Source: Aquimonas voraii
GTDB lineage: Bacteria; Pseudomonadota; Gammaproteobacteria; Xanthomonadales; Xanthomonadaceae
Assembly (NCBI RefSeq): GCF_900101825.1
Contig: NZ_FNAG01000001.1
Span: 744,001-808,000, forward strand
Reading direction: 5' to 3'
Length of the DNA: 64,000 nt
Part shown: positions 1-8,078 of the stretch, piece by piece
How the letters are laid out: every line of letters starts with the position of its first letter
Numbering within the stretch: position 1 is the stretch's first letter
Notes under the pieces: model-generated
What the model was told of the DNA's origin: nothing
The model's input: the letters and a program-made list of their open reading frames with translations, nothing else
Database searches by the model: none
Position numbers and translations under genes: made by a program

Positions 1-175
1 TGTGCGGGGTTCGCGAGTGAGTACAGGCCAGGGTGGTCCGCAGGCTTCGATGCTTGCGTCCGCAGCTTTCGATGCGGTCGCTCGTGGTCCTCCGTTCGGA
101 TGGCTTACCATCCTCGCGCATGTCGCGATTGCGGCAGCCCTTCCTTGTCTCTCTGCAGGCGCGAGTCTTTTTGCG

Positions 176-568
176 ATGAGCCATCCCTTCCTGCTGCCCA
201 TGGCCGCGCACGTCGCGCTCGCCGCCCTGCTGTACGCCGCGCTGACCCTCGCACGTGCGCCCAAGGTCTGGGGCATCGGTCGTCGCGCGGATGGCTCGAA
301 TCCGTTTGCCGCGATCGAGCCGCGCCTGAGCGCCAACCTGTCAAACCAGTTCGAGTGGCCGCTGTTCTTCCATGTGGCCTGTCTGCTGCTGCCCAGCCCT
401 TCAGACCTCGCGCTGGTGTTGGCCTGGGCCTTTGTCGCGGGTCGCGTGCTCCACACCGCGGTGCAGGTGTTCACCGTCAACGTGCGCCTGCGCGGGCTGG
501 TGTTCATGCTGAACTTCCTGGCAGTGTTGGGCCTGTGGGCGCTGCTGGTGGCAGCGGCCCTGCGCTGA
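176..568 (+). CDS. MAPEG family membrane protein
   Basis: A 130-residue, strongly hydrophobic protein that resembles the MAPEG family (membrane-associated eicosanoid/glutathione metabolism proteins), small four-helix membrane proteins. It shows the family pattern of an N-terminal helix, a polar loop with the segment LSANLSNQFEWP, and two or three further helices; the motif with Asn-Gln-Phe-Glu after helix 1 is typical of bacterial members. I chose the ATG at 176 because it gives the usual family length. The frame stays open to the window edge, and an ATG at 50 would add 42 residues. Bacterial members are rarely characterised, so substrate is unknown. The 175 bases before the start hold nothing else I recognise. 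Confidence 0.75.
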   Translation: MSHPFLLPMAAHVALAALLYAALTLARAPKVWGIGRRADGSNPFAAIEPRLSANLSNQFEWPLFFHVACLLLPSPSDLALVLAWAFVAGRVLHTAVQVFTVNVRLRGLVFMLNFLAVLGLWALLVAAALR

Positions 569-613
569 GTGCGCCCACCTGACGCGGCATCAGCGCCGCC
601 CGGCGGAACCCCG

Positions 614-907
614 ATGGCGAACATCCTGCAGTGCGGCACCCACGGCGAGCGCGAGGCGCGCTTCGTCTGCGATCACCTGTTCCGCAAGCTGCGCGCGGCG
701 TGCCCGCAGCGCCTGATCTACTTCGAGCCCGCGCATGCGACGCATGAGCCGACGCCGGCGATCTGGTGCGAGGGCTGCGAGGCGGTGATTCAGGCGGAGG
801 GCGAGATCAACGAGCTTGCGCACGAGGTCGCCTGCTTCCACGCTGTCTGCGATTTCTGCTTCGAGTGCGACCTCGATGCGGGTGAGCCCGCACCTGTCGA
901 GGACTGA
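614..907 (+). CDS. Small Cys-rich hypothetical protein
   Basis: A 97-residue soluble protein of unknown function, 45 bases downstream of the MAPEG gene and probably co-transcribed with it. Seven cysteines are visible: one in CGTHG near the start, one in FVCDH, a WCEGC pair, and CxxCxxxC around residues 79-87 (VCDFCFECD). With the nearby histidines this suggests a metal-binding, possibly zinc-binding, protein. No signal peptide or membrane segment is present. I know of no characterised relative. The start ATG at 614 is preceded only by a weak GGCGGAA-like ribosome site. A strong hairpin lies just after its stop. Confidence 0.6.
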   Translation: MANILQCGTHGEREARFVCDHLFRKLRAACPQRLIYFEPAHATHEPTPAIWCEGCEAVIQAEGEINELAHEVACFHAVCDFCFECDLDAGEPAPVED

Positions 908-928
908 GGCTGTCGTCCTGCGCCAAGA

Positions 929-954
929 AAACGGGGCGCCTGCGCGCCCCGTTT
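929..954. terminator. Bidirectional terminator between convergent genes
   Basis: A perfect 11-bp inverted repeat (AAACGGGGCGC, loop CTGC, GCGCCCCGTTT) lies between the stop codons of the Cys-rich gene and the convergent amidohydrolase gene. The A-run on one side and T-run on the other end of the stem let it act as a Rho-independent terminator in both directions. Confidence 0.85.
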
Positions 955-985
955 CCGAAAAACAACCCGCGTCGGGTCGGTGGGC

Positions 986-2299
986 TCAGGGCGCCTTGAC
1001 CACGGCGCCGGCCTTCATCACGAAGCGCACATCACGCATCAGGCCGATGTTCTCGAGCGGGTTGCCCGCGACGGCGACGACGTCGGCATGTTTGCCGGCC
1101 TCAAGGCTGCCCAGGCTTTCCCATTCGCCCAACAGCTCGGCCGCGTTCCGGGTTGCGCTCTGCAGGGCGAAGGCCGCTGGCATGCCGGCCTCGACCATCA
1201 GCTCGAATTCGCGGGCATTGTCGCCGTGCGGGAACACGCCGGCATCGGTGCCGAAGGCGATCTTGACGCCCGCCGCATGCGCACGGCCGGCCGTGCCCTG
1301 GATCAGTGCGCCAATGCGTTCGGCCTTGGGTCGCACGATCTCCGGGTAGTAGCCGACCTCTCGGGCCTTTTCGCTGACGAACACCCCTGCGGAAATCGTC
1401 GGGACGTACCAGGTGCCCTTCTCGCGCATGAGCTTGAAGATGTCCTGGTCCATGTACGTGCCGTGCTCGATCGAGTCGACGCCTGCCGCCACCGCGCGCC
1501 GCATGCCTTCCTTGCCGTGGGCGTGGGCGGCGACGCGGTAGCCGTAGTCCCGCGCGGTCTCGACGATGGCGCGGATCTCGTCCTCCATGAACTGCGGGTT
1601 GTCGGCGCTCTTGGCGAAGCTCAGCACGCCGCCGGTGGCGGTGAGCTTGATCACGTCAGAGCCTTCCTTGTAGCGCTGGCGTACCGCTCGGCGCGCCTCG
1701 TAGGGGCCGGCGACCACGCCTTCCTCCGGGCCGGGCCAGCCCAGCGATTCGGAGAGCTCGCGATTGATGCCGTTGCGCGGGTCGGCGTGGCCGCCGGTGG
1801 TGGCGATGCTCTTGCCGGCGGCGAAGATGCGCGGCCCGAGGATTCGGCCTTCGTTGATGGCATTGCGAAGGCCGATCGTCTGCAGGCCGCCGAGATCGCG
1901 CACCGTGGTGAAACCGGCCTTGAGCGTGGTTTCGGCATAGCCCACCGAGCGCAGGGCGTAGTCCTCGGGGTTCAGGCGGAAGCCTTCGGAGTAGGCCGCC
2001 GGGCTGGTCTGCGAGCCCAGGTGCACGTGCATGTCGATCAGGCCGGGCAGGCAGGTGTGGGCGGAGAGATCGATGGCGGTGGCATCGGCACCGAGCGTCG
2101 ATGCCTCGATCTTGCCGGCACGCACTTCCGTGATGCGGCCTTCGTTGACGACCAGACTGTGCTCACCGAGCAGGCGCGCGGTGTTGGCATCGAAGACCTG
2201 CCCGCAGTGCAGCACCTGCGGCGCGGCCTGGGCGGCGAATGCGGTGGACAGCGAGAGGGCGAGCAGCGCGATCTGGGCGCGGCGGTGGCGTGCGTGCAT
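986..2299 (-). CDS. Secreted metal-dependent amidohydrolase (Xaa-Arg/Lys dipeptidase-like)
   Basis: A 437-residue amidohydrolase-superfamily enzyme with an N-terminal signal peptide (cleavage probably after AAQA, residue 26). Metal-site residues are visible: HVH at 91-93, a lysine likely to be carbamylated at K218 (in IKLTATGG), His near 259-261, H279 in EHGTY and D352 in GTDAG. This is the binuclear zinc pattern of the imidazolonepropionase-like and prolidase-like group, which includes carboxypeptidases acting on peptides ending in Arg or Lys; substrate here is inferred only from that resemblance. The start is fixed by an AGGGG ribosome site six bases upstream. It probably acts in the periplasm or outside the cell and stands alone on its strand. 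Confidence 0.85.
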   Translation of the reverse strand: MHARHRRAQIALLALSLSTAFAAQAAPQVLHCGQVFDANTARLLGEHSLVVNEGRITEVRAGKIEASTLGADATAIDLSAHTCLPGLIDMHVHLGSQTSPAAYSEGFRLNPEDYALRSVGYAETTLKAGFTTVRDLGGLQTIGLRNAINEGRILGPRIFAAGKSIATTGGHADPRNGINRELSESLGWPGPEEGVVAGPYEARRAVRQRYKEGSDVIKLTATGGVLSFAKSADNPQFMEDEIRAIVETARDYGYRVAAHAHGKEGMRRAVAAGVDSIEHGTYMDQDIFKLMREKGTWYVPTISAGVFVSEKAREVGYYPEIVRPKAERIGALIQGTAGRAHAAGVKIAFGTDAGVFPHGDNAREFELMVEAGMPAAFALQSATRNAAELLGEWESLGSLEAGKHADVVAVAGNPLENIGLMRDVRFVMKAGAVVKAP

Positions 2300-2723
2300 G
2301 GTGTTCCCCTTGAGTGATGACGCGAGCGCGCCGCAGGCCGGCGCGCATCCCCATGGCCGATGGTAGGCGAGGGCAGGTCGGGTCGTGCCTGTCGGAAGTC
2401 GGGGGTGCCGCGTGCACTCGCCTTCGATCGCGGGGTATCCCCTCGGTGACCGCCGGCTTCGTTTGCAGGCGGACTCCCACACTGGCGGGGTGGCAGGCCG
2501 CGGCCAAGCCCGCCGGGCTGCCCGGCTTCTGCCGCGCCGGCCACGAGAATCGCTGATTCGTGGACGGGCGCGCGACACGCCCCAACCCACCGGCTGTACA
2601 CGAATCCCGAATCCCCATTCCCGAATCCCGGCTCCAAGCCGTTCCGCTCAACGGCACGTTGATGCCTGCGAAGGTCGCGGCCGGCTACAATCCGCGGCTT
2701 TCCACCACCGATCGACCGCCCCC
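2300..2723. other. Divergent intergenic region, amidohydrolase / gcdH
   Basis: A 424-base gap between two divergent starts. It holds the heptad repeat at 2602-2629 and a possible -10 element TACAAT at 2686-2691 for gcdH. The best matching -35 (TTGATG at 2659) is 21 bases away, which is too long, so the promoter call is weak. No open frame in it looks like a gene. Confidence 0.4.
2602..2629 (-). repeat. Four-unit GGGATT heptad repeat, copy 1
   Basis: Four consecutive 7-base units read on the minus strand as GGGATTC, GGGAATG, GGGATTC, GGGATTC; one unit carries a substitution. Exactly 28 bases, the same size as the copies at 6138 and 49467. It lies in a divergent promoter region rather than behind a stop codon, unlike the other two copies. 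Confidence 0.8.
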
Positions 2724-3887
2724 ATGCCCCTGAACGCCTCCGACCTGTTCGATGTCCGCTCGATGCTCACCGACGAAGAGCGCGCCGTGCAGGACACCGT
2801 GGCCCGCTTCACCGACGAGCGCGTGCTGCCGATCATCGGCGACTGCTTCGATCAGGGGCGCTTCCCGAAGGAGCTGATTCCGGAGATCGCTGGCCTCGGC
2901 CTGCTGGGCTCGTCGCTGCCCGAGGAATACGGCTGCGCCGGCCTGAACGCGGTCAGCTACGGCCTGATCTGCCAGGAGCTGGAGCGCGGCGACTCCGGCC
3001 TGCGCAGCTTCGTGTCGGTGCAGAGCTCGCTGTGCATGTATCCGATCTACGCCTACGGCTCCGAAGAGCAGCGTCGCCAGTACTTGCCGGGCATGGCACG
3101 CGGCGAGATCATCGGCTGCTTCGGCCTGACCGAGCCGCACGGCGGCTCCGACCCGGCCAACATGAAGACCCATGCCAAGCGCGACGGCGACGACTGGGTC
3201 ATCAACGGCGCCAAGATGTGGATCACCAACGGCAACCTGGCCCACATCGCCATCGTCTGGGCGATGACCGATGAAGGCATCCAGGGCTTCATCGTGCCGA
3301 CCGACACCAAGGGCTTCGCCGCCCAGGAAATCCACCGCAAGATGAGCCTGCGCGCCTCGGTGACCAGCGGCCTGTTCTTCGACAACGTCCGCGTCAACGA
3401 CCGCCAGCGCCTGCCCAACGTCAAGGGCTTGAAGGGGCCGCTGGGCTGTCTGACCCAGGCCCGCTACGGCATCACCTGGGGACCGATCGGGGCAGCCATC
3501 GCCTGTTACACCGAAGCCGCGAACTACGCCAAGGAGCGCATCCTGTTCAACCGCCCGATCGCGGCGACGCAGGCGGTGCAGATCAAGCTGGCCGAGATGG
3601 CCCGCCGCATCACCCTGGCGCAGCTGCTGGTGCTGCAGCTTGGCCGCCTGAAGGATGCCGGCCAGATGCAGCCGACCCAGGTCAGCCTGGCCAAGTGGAA
3701 CAACTGCCGCATCGCGCTGGACATCGCGCGTGAGGCCCGCGACATCCTCGGCGGCTCGGGTATTACCACCGAGTACTGCCCGATCCGCCACGCCCTGAAC
3801 CTCGAGTCGGTCATCACCTACGAGGGCACCGAAACCGTCCACCAGCTGGTGGTGGGACGTGAGGTGACCGGAATCAATGCGTTCTGA
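2724..3887 (+). CDS. gcdH: Glutaryl-CoA dehydrogenase
   Basis: A 387-residue flavoenzyme of the acyl-CoA dehydrogenase family that oxidises and decarboxylates glutaryl-CoA to crotonyl-CoA in lysine and tryptophan breakdown, with FAD as cofactor. The segment ERGDSGLRSFVSVQSSL near residues 90-110 is diagnostic of this subfamily, and the catalytic base is E367 in the C-terminal TYEGTE motif. The FAD-domain sequence GLTEPHGGSDP and the C-terminal GGSGI motif are both intact. Length is normal. Start chosen at the ATG that gives the usual N-terminus. The last 11 bases overlap the following gene, which suggests translational coupling, although the second product looks unrelated. Confidence 0.95.
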   Translation: MPLNASDLFDVRSMLTDEERAVQDTVARFTDERVLPIIGDCFDQGRFPKELIPEIAGLGLLGSSLPEEYGCAGLNAVSYGLICQELERGDSGLRSFVSVQSSLCMYPIYAYGSEEQRRQYLPGMARGEIIGCFGLTEPHGGSDPANMKTHAKRDGDDWVINGAKMWITNGNLAHIAIVWAMTDEGIQGFIVPTDTKGFAAQEIHRKMSLRASVTSGLFFDNVRVNDRQRLPNVKGLKGPLGCLTQARYGITWGPIGAAIACYTEAANYAKERILFNRPIAATQAVQIKLAEMARRITLAQLLVLQLGRLKDAGQMQPTQVSLAKWNNCRIALDIAREARDILGGSGITTEYCPIRHALNLESVITYEGTETVHQLVVGREVTGINAF

Positions 3888-5223
3888 ATCGGCGCCAGCC
3901 GGTCGGTGCCCTGCGGCGCCGGCCGCGGCGGCTGGGCACTTGAGCCTTGCGTGTAGGGTTGCGCTGACGATCACTCTGGCGCTCGGGCTGAGCCTGTGTG
4001 TGCCCCCGCAGCGCGCGCAGGCCCAGGCGCAGACGCTGCGCCCGGTGCCGTGGCCCGAGGCCGAGCGCGTGCTGGTCTTCGATGGCCCGGCCGAGCCGGC
4101 CGAGGCGGATGCCCGGCGCGGCATGGCGCCGTCCCTGCGCGCCGCGCGCGGGCCCAGCCTGGGCCTGGCCGGCGGGCTGGAGCGGGGCGACGTCGAACGC
4201 CTGAGCCGCGAGGCGCGGCCCGGCCTGAACCTCGGCTTCTACGACCTCGGCCCGGACTGCGACCGCGAGCCCTTCGGCGTGCTCGCCAACCTGCACAAGC
4301 CGGGTGTACGCCAGCGCGTCACCGACATCCTGGTCGAGTTGCGCGCCCGCGGCAGCGAGGCCATCGCGGTCGGCATCTATCACTTCCGCCCGCCCGGCCC
4401 TGCCGATGCGGACGGTGTCTGGGCAGGTACGCCCATCCTCGACTCGACAGGCGGCGACCTGCATCCGCGGATGCGCCAGAACCTCGCCGATCTGCTCGCC
4501 GACATCCGTGCGGCGGGCTTCAGCCAGCTGCTCGTCCGGTACCACCCGCAGGGGGGCAATACCGTGACCCAGTGGACGCGCTTCGAGGAGGAGCTTTTCC
4601 AGGAAAACTGGAACCTCATCGTCAACCTGATGCCGATCCTCGATGACTCCGGGCTCGATTACCGCGTCGACCTGCTGACCGAGGGCCTGCCGCGTGCGCG
4701 TTTCGTCAACGTGCTCGGGCAGGCGCTGTTCTTCCCCGACCTGCCCGACAACGAACTCTGGAGCCGATACGCCAACCGACTTTGGCGCAACTACGTCAGC
4801 CGCTTCGATCCGGGGCGCAGCGTGGGCTTCTCTTCGGTCGGCGACACGGATCCCAACCGCTTGCGGGCGCGCCTTGAGCATCTGGGCTACGTGTACAGCG
4901 TCGCCGGCGGTGAGCGCGTCTACCCCGGTGCCTTTGCATTCTCGATCTATGGCACGCCAGACGTCGACGAAGGCGAGCTGTACGGGCGCATCGTGGATCG
5001 GCTGCGACGGTTGGGCTTCGGCGATGTGCCGCTGATCGTTGCTGAGTCCTTCTACAACGACCGCGAGGGCATGGCCCGGCTCGCCGCCGCCGCGCGCGAG
5101 CAGCAGGCGGCCCCGCTGTACGTGTTGCATTGGCCGGTGGCGCGCGACCGGCTCGACTGTTCCACCCACGTCAACGTGGGCTTCCCGGTGGAGATCGACC
5201 AGGCCCTGCGATTCGGCTTCTGA
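3877..5223 (+). CDS. Exported protein, possible glycoside hydrolase-like barrel
   Basis: A 448-residue protein I do not recognise. The N-terminus is hydrophobic (about residues 24-49, ending QRAQAQAQ) and looks like a signal peptide, so the product is likely periplasmic or secreted. The body alternates beta-like and helical stretches in the manner of a TIM barrel; E269 (in LLTEG) and E390 (in IVAESFYND) sit at places that would fit the acid/base and nucleophile of clan-A glycosidases, but this is only a structural guess. It begins inside the end of gcdH (11-base overlap) and ends 153 bases before pspA. A later start would shorten the unusually long n-region. Confidence 0.6.
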   Translation: MRSESAPAGRCPAAPAAAAGHLSLACRVALTITLALGLSLCVPPQRAQAQAQTLRPVPWPEAERVLVFDGPAEPAEADARRGMAPSLRAARGPSLGLAGGLERGDVERLSREARPGLNLGFYDLGPDCDREPFGVLANLHKPGVRQRVTDILVELRARGSEAIAVGIYHFRPPGPADADGVWAGTPILDSTGGDLHPRMRQNLADLLADIRAAGFSQLLVRYHPQGGNTVTQWTRFEEELFQENWNLIVNLMPILDDSGLDYRVDLLTEGLPRARFVNVLGQALFFPDLPDNELWSRYANRLWRNYVSRFDPGRSVGFSSVGDTDPNRLRARLEHLGYVYSVAGGERVYPGAFAFSIYGTPDVDEGELYGRIVDRLRRLGFGDVPLIVAESFYNDREGMARLAAAAREQQAAPLYVLHWPVARDRLDCSTHVNVGFPVEIDQALRFGF

Positions 5224-5376
5224 GCCTTTCGCCGTCAAGCCTTTTTCGCGCCAGTCCAACGCGGTAACGTGTCGCGTCACAGTGTCGCAGGCGCGTACGT
5301 CTGCGGCCGTGCCGCCGGGGGTCGTGGGGACCGTCGGCCCGATCAACGCCCCTCGCGGGCCGCAGCTGGAGCAGCC

Positions 5377-6132
5377 ATGTTCGGTCGCCTGATGAATGTC
5401 GTGCGCGGTTTCTTTTCCCTGTTCGTCAAGGGCATCGAAAAGCGCAACCCCGAAGCCCTGCTCGAACTGGAGCAGGAGAATCTGCGCAAGCAGATCGGCA
5501 ACTACAACCAGAGCCTGGCCGCGCATGCGGGCCTGGTTGAGCGCTTGATCTCGCAGGTGCGCAAGCTGGAGCGTGACGAGGCCGAGCTGCGCGCCAGCAC
5601 CACCGCACACCTGCGCGCCGGCAACCAGCAGGCGGCCGCCCAGTACGCCCTGCGCCTGCAGACCGTGACCCGCGAGCTGGCCGAGAACCGCAGCCAGATG
5701 TCGTCGGCGGAAGAGACCTACCAGAACCTCGTCAAGGCCCGCGACGTCGCCGTGCAGGCGGCCCGCGCCAAGATCGAGTCGCTGAAGGGCGCGATCAACG
5801 ACATGCGCATGAAATCCGCGGTGGCCGAAATGAACGAAATGGCGGCCGGCATGATCGGCAGCATCGGCGGCTCGGGCGATACCCTGAACCGCCTGCACGA
5901 GATGGTCGAGGAGGAGCGCAACCGCGCCGCCGGCCGTGCGCGTGTCGCCAAGGATTCGCTGGACATGACCGAGGTCAACGTCAAGCAGGCGGAAATGGAC
6001 GCGCTGGCGTCGCAGGCTTTGGCCGACTTCGCCGCGGCCGAGGGCATCAGCCTGCCCGGACAGGCCGCGCCCGCGCAGCCGGCGACGCGCAGCATGGGCA
6101 CACCCGCCGCGCCACAGGCGGAGCAGCAGTAA
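5377..6132 (+). CDS. PspA/IM30 family membrane-remodelling protein
   Basis: A 251-residue PspA/IM30 protein, bacterial relative of ESCRT-III. The first 25 residues (MFGRLMNVVRGFFSLF...) form the amphipathic helix that binds stressed membrane; a long helical coiled coil follows to about residue 220, and a flexible Pro/Ala/Gln tail ends the protein. These proteins polymerise on the inner face of the cytoplasmic membrane to protect or reshape it. GGAG six bases upstream supports the ATG. There is no pspF, pspB or pspC nearby and I see no sigma54-type promoter, so classical Psp control is unlikely. Downstream, on the same strand, come an AAA+ ATPase, a coiled-coil membrane protein and a solute-binding/OmpA fusion. 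Confidence 0.9.
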   Translation: MFGRLMNVVRGFFSLFVKGIEKRNPEALLELEQENLRKQIGNYNQSLAAHAGLVERLISQVRKLERDEAELRASTTAHLRAGNQQAAAQYALRLQTVTRELAENRSQMSSAEETYQNLVKARDVAVQAARAKIESLKGAINDMRMKSAVAEMNEMAAGMIGSIGGSGDTLNRLHEMVEEERNRAAGRARVAKDSLDMTEVNVKQAEMDALASQALADFAAAEGISLPGQAAPAQPATRSMGTPAAPQAEQQ

Positions 6133-6137
6133 GCGCG

Positions 6138-6165
6138 GGGATTGGGGATTCGGGATTGGGGATTG
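6138..6165 (+). repeat. Four-unit GGGATT heptad repeat, copy 2
   Basis: Four perfect 7-base units: GGGATTG, GGGATTC, GGGATTG, GGGATTG. It starts five bases after the pspA stop codon. Same unit number and length as copies 1 and 3. Confidence 0.9.
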
Positions 6166-6220
6166 GGTGCGGTCGCCGTGGTGCGGTGAATGCGCTTCGC
6201 CCAGCGCCCGCTCTTCATCG

Positions 6221-6238
6221 GGTGGGCCCTGGCCCACC
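6221..6238. repeat. REP-like palindrome GGTGGGCC, copy 1
   Basis: GGTGGGCC-CT-GGCCCACC, an 8-bp inverted repeat with a two-base centre. A second copy differing only at the centre lies at 52029-52046. This matches the style of extragenic palindromes found between genes in xanthomonads. Confidence 0.75.
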
Positions 6239-6341
6239 GGAGCTGAAGCCTGGCCTCGGTCATCGGCAGACCTGCCTGGACCTGGGTCGCTCCCCGGAAG
6301 CGTGCAGATGCAGTGCGTCGCTCCGCATAGCCCCTCTACCG

Positions 6342-6366
6342 ACCCCTCTCCCGTGGGGAGAGGGGT
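6342..6366. repeat. Hairpin repeat CCCCTCTCCC/GGGAGAGGGG
   Basis: A perfect 11-bp inverted repeat with a three-base loop (GTG), 63 bases before the AAA+ ATPase start. There is no T-run, so it reads more like a mobile extragenic palindrome than a terminator, but it could still cut or stabilise a message running from pspA into the ATPase gene. Confidence 0.75.
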
Positions 6367-6428
6367 GACAGGCGCGGCCATCAGCCGACGCTCCGCCCAC
6401 ACGCAGCAAGCACCGGAAGACCTCGACC

Positions 6429-8078
6429 TTGAGCACGCACACGACCGTCCTTCCGACCTGGGCCCAGGCCCTCAAGCTGGCCTACGAAAGCGGCGCCCAC
6501 GGCCAGTTCATCCTGCACGGCAATGTCGCCGATCGCTTCGTGCTGAATGGCCGCCTTGTCGGCGTGGTCGAGTACCTCGACGTGCGCCTGCTGCAGGGCT
6601 TCCCGCTGGTGTTCGTCTTCGATCCCGGCAACGGGCTGTCCGCCCTGCGCAGCAGCGAGGGCTTCCAGGCGTGGCCGGGTGCAGCACAGCTGTCCAGCGT
6701 GGGTCACGACCCGCGCGCCGCGGTCGAGTTGATCAGCCGCTACCTGCGCTACCGCGGCAACCTGCGCGCGCTGGGGCGTGGCGAAGCCGAGCCCGTCGCG
6801 GTGCTGGTGCGGGGCGCTGACCAGTTCCTGCCGGCCAACCGCGCGGGCGACTTTGAAACCGCCAGCCTGGCCAGCCTGGTGCGCGACTGGGCCAGCGAAT
6901 CGCCCTTCACCGAGCTGCCCTTCGTCAGCCTGCTGATTGCCGACAATCTGCACGACCTGCATCCGCTGGTGGCCAACAATCCGCGGGTCGAGCGCGTGCA
7001 GCTGCCGCTGCCGCAGAAGCCCGAGATCGAGCAGGCGCTCGCGCAGCTTCGCGTCGACCACCCAACCGCCTTCGATGCGGGGCAGGGTGGCGAGATCGCC
7101 GACCAGCTGGCCGGCGTGTCCCTGAGCGCGCTGCAGTCGCTGGTGCGCCGGCGCGCGCACGAGGGCCAGCAGCTGGCCGAGGCCGATTGGATCAATGTGC
7201 GCAAGGCGATGATCGAGGGCGATGCGGCCGGCCTCATCGAATTCATCCGTAGCGAGCGCACGCTGGATGACTACCACTCGCCCGAGGCGCTCAAGGCCTG
7301 GCTGCGCCAGGACATGGCGCTGTGGCGCAAGTCGGACCTGCGCGCCTTGCCGATGGGCTACATCTTTTGCGGCCCGGTCGGCACCGGCAAGACCTATCTA
7401 GTCGAATGCCTGGCCGGCGAGGCCAGCGTGCCGGTCGTGAAGCTGAAGAACTTCCGCGACCGCTGGGTCGGCTCCAGCGAGGGCAACCTTGAGAAGATCT
7501 TCCGCCTGATCCGCGCGCTCGGCCGCTGCATCGTCTTTGTCGATGAAGCCGACCAGACGCTGGGCAAGCGCGACTCCGGCAGTGGCGACAGCGGACTGTC
7601 GGGGCGGCTGTACTCGATGATCGCGCAAGAGATGAGCGACGGTAAGAACCGTGGTCGGGTGATGTGGATTCTCGCGAGCTCCAGGCCCGACCTCATCGAG
7701 GTGGATCTCAAGCGCCCCGGCCGCATCGACGTCAAGATCCCGCTGCTGCCGACCAGCACCGAACACGAGAGCGCGGGCCTGCTGCATGCGCTGCTGAAGC
7801 GGCTCGATGTCAGCCCGGGCGTGGAAGAACTGGCGAAGCTCGACCTGCCGCTGCTGCTGACCCCCGGTGCCGCCGAAGCGCTGGCGGTGAAGGTCTATCG
7901 CCGCGTGCGCACGCTGGAGGAGTCCACCGTCGATGCGGTGCGCGCCTGCCTGGTCGGCTACCAGCCGCCGGTGCCGCTGGACGTGCTGGAGTTCCAGATG
8001 CGCATCGCCATCCGCGAGGCCACTGACATGCAGTTCGTGCCCGAGCGTCTGCGGCCCTACGGGGCCACGCCGGCATGA
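6429..8078 (+). CDS. Two-part AAA+ ATPase, Ycf46-like
   Basis: A 549-residue ATPase. The C-terminal half is a classical AAA module: Walker A GPVGTGKT at 315-322, Walker B FVDEAD with D372-E373, and the second region of homology RPGRID at 429-434 carrying arginine fingers. The N-terminal 290 residues look like a decayed AAA domain without Walker A, the layout of the cyanobacterial and chloroplast Ycf46 type. Sensor-1 reads ASSRPD, with Ser418 where Asn is usual. The start is TTG with GGAAG nine bases upstream; no ATG is close. It follows pspA by 296 bases filled with repeats and overlaps the next gene by four bases. A role in driving PspA or partner remodelling is inferred from context. Confidence 0.8.
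   Translation: MSTHTTVLPTWAQALKLAYESGAHGQFILHGNVADRFVLNGRLVGVVEYLDVRLLQGFPLVFVFDPGNGLSALRSSEGFQAWPGAAQLSSVGHDPRAAVELISRYLRYRGNLRALGRGEAEPVAVLVRGADQFLPANRAGDFETASLASLVRDWASESPFTELPFVSLLIADNLHDLHPLVANNPRVERVQLPLPQKPEIEQALAQLRVDHPTAFDAGQGGEIADQLAGVSLSALQSLVRRRAHEGQQLAEADWINVRKAMIEGDAAGLIEFIRSERTLDDYHSPEALKAWLRQDMALWRKSDLRALPMGYIFCGPVGTGKTYLVECLAGEASVPVVKLKNFRDRWVGSSEGNLEKIFRLIRALGRCIVFVDEADQTLGKRDSGSGDSGLSGRLYSMIAQEMSDGKNRGRVMWILASSRPDLIEVDLKRPGRIDVKIPLLPTSTEHESAGLLHALLKRLDVSPGVEELAKLDLPLLLTPGAAEALAVKVYRRVRTLEESTVDAVRACLVGYQPPVPLDVLEFQMRIAIREATDMQFVPERLRPYGATPA

Noticed and set aside
5224-5376. Possible sigma54/PspF promoter before pspA
   Set aside because: I looked for the GG-N10-GC pattern with its conserved flanks and found no acceptable match; no pspF gene is near.
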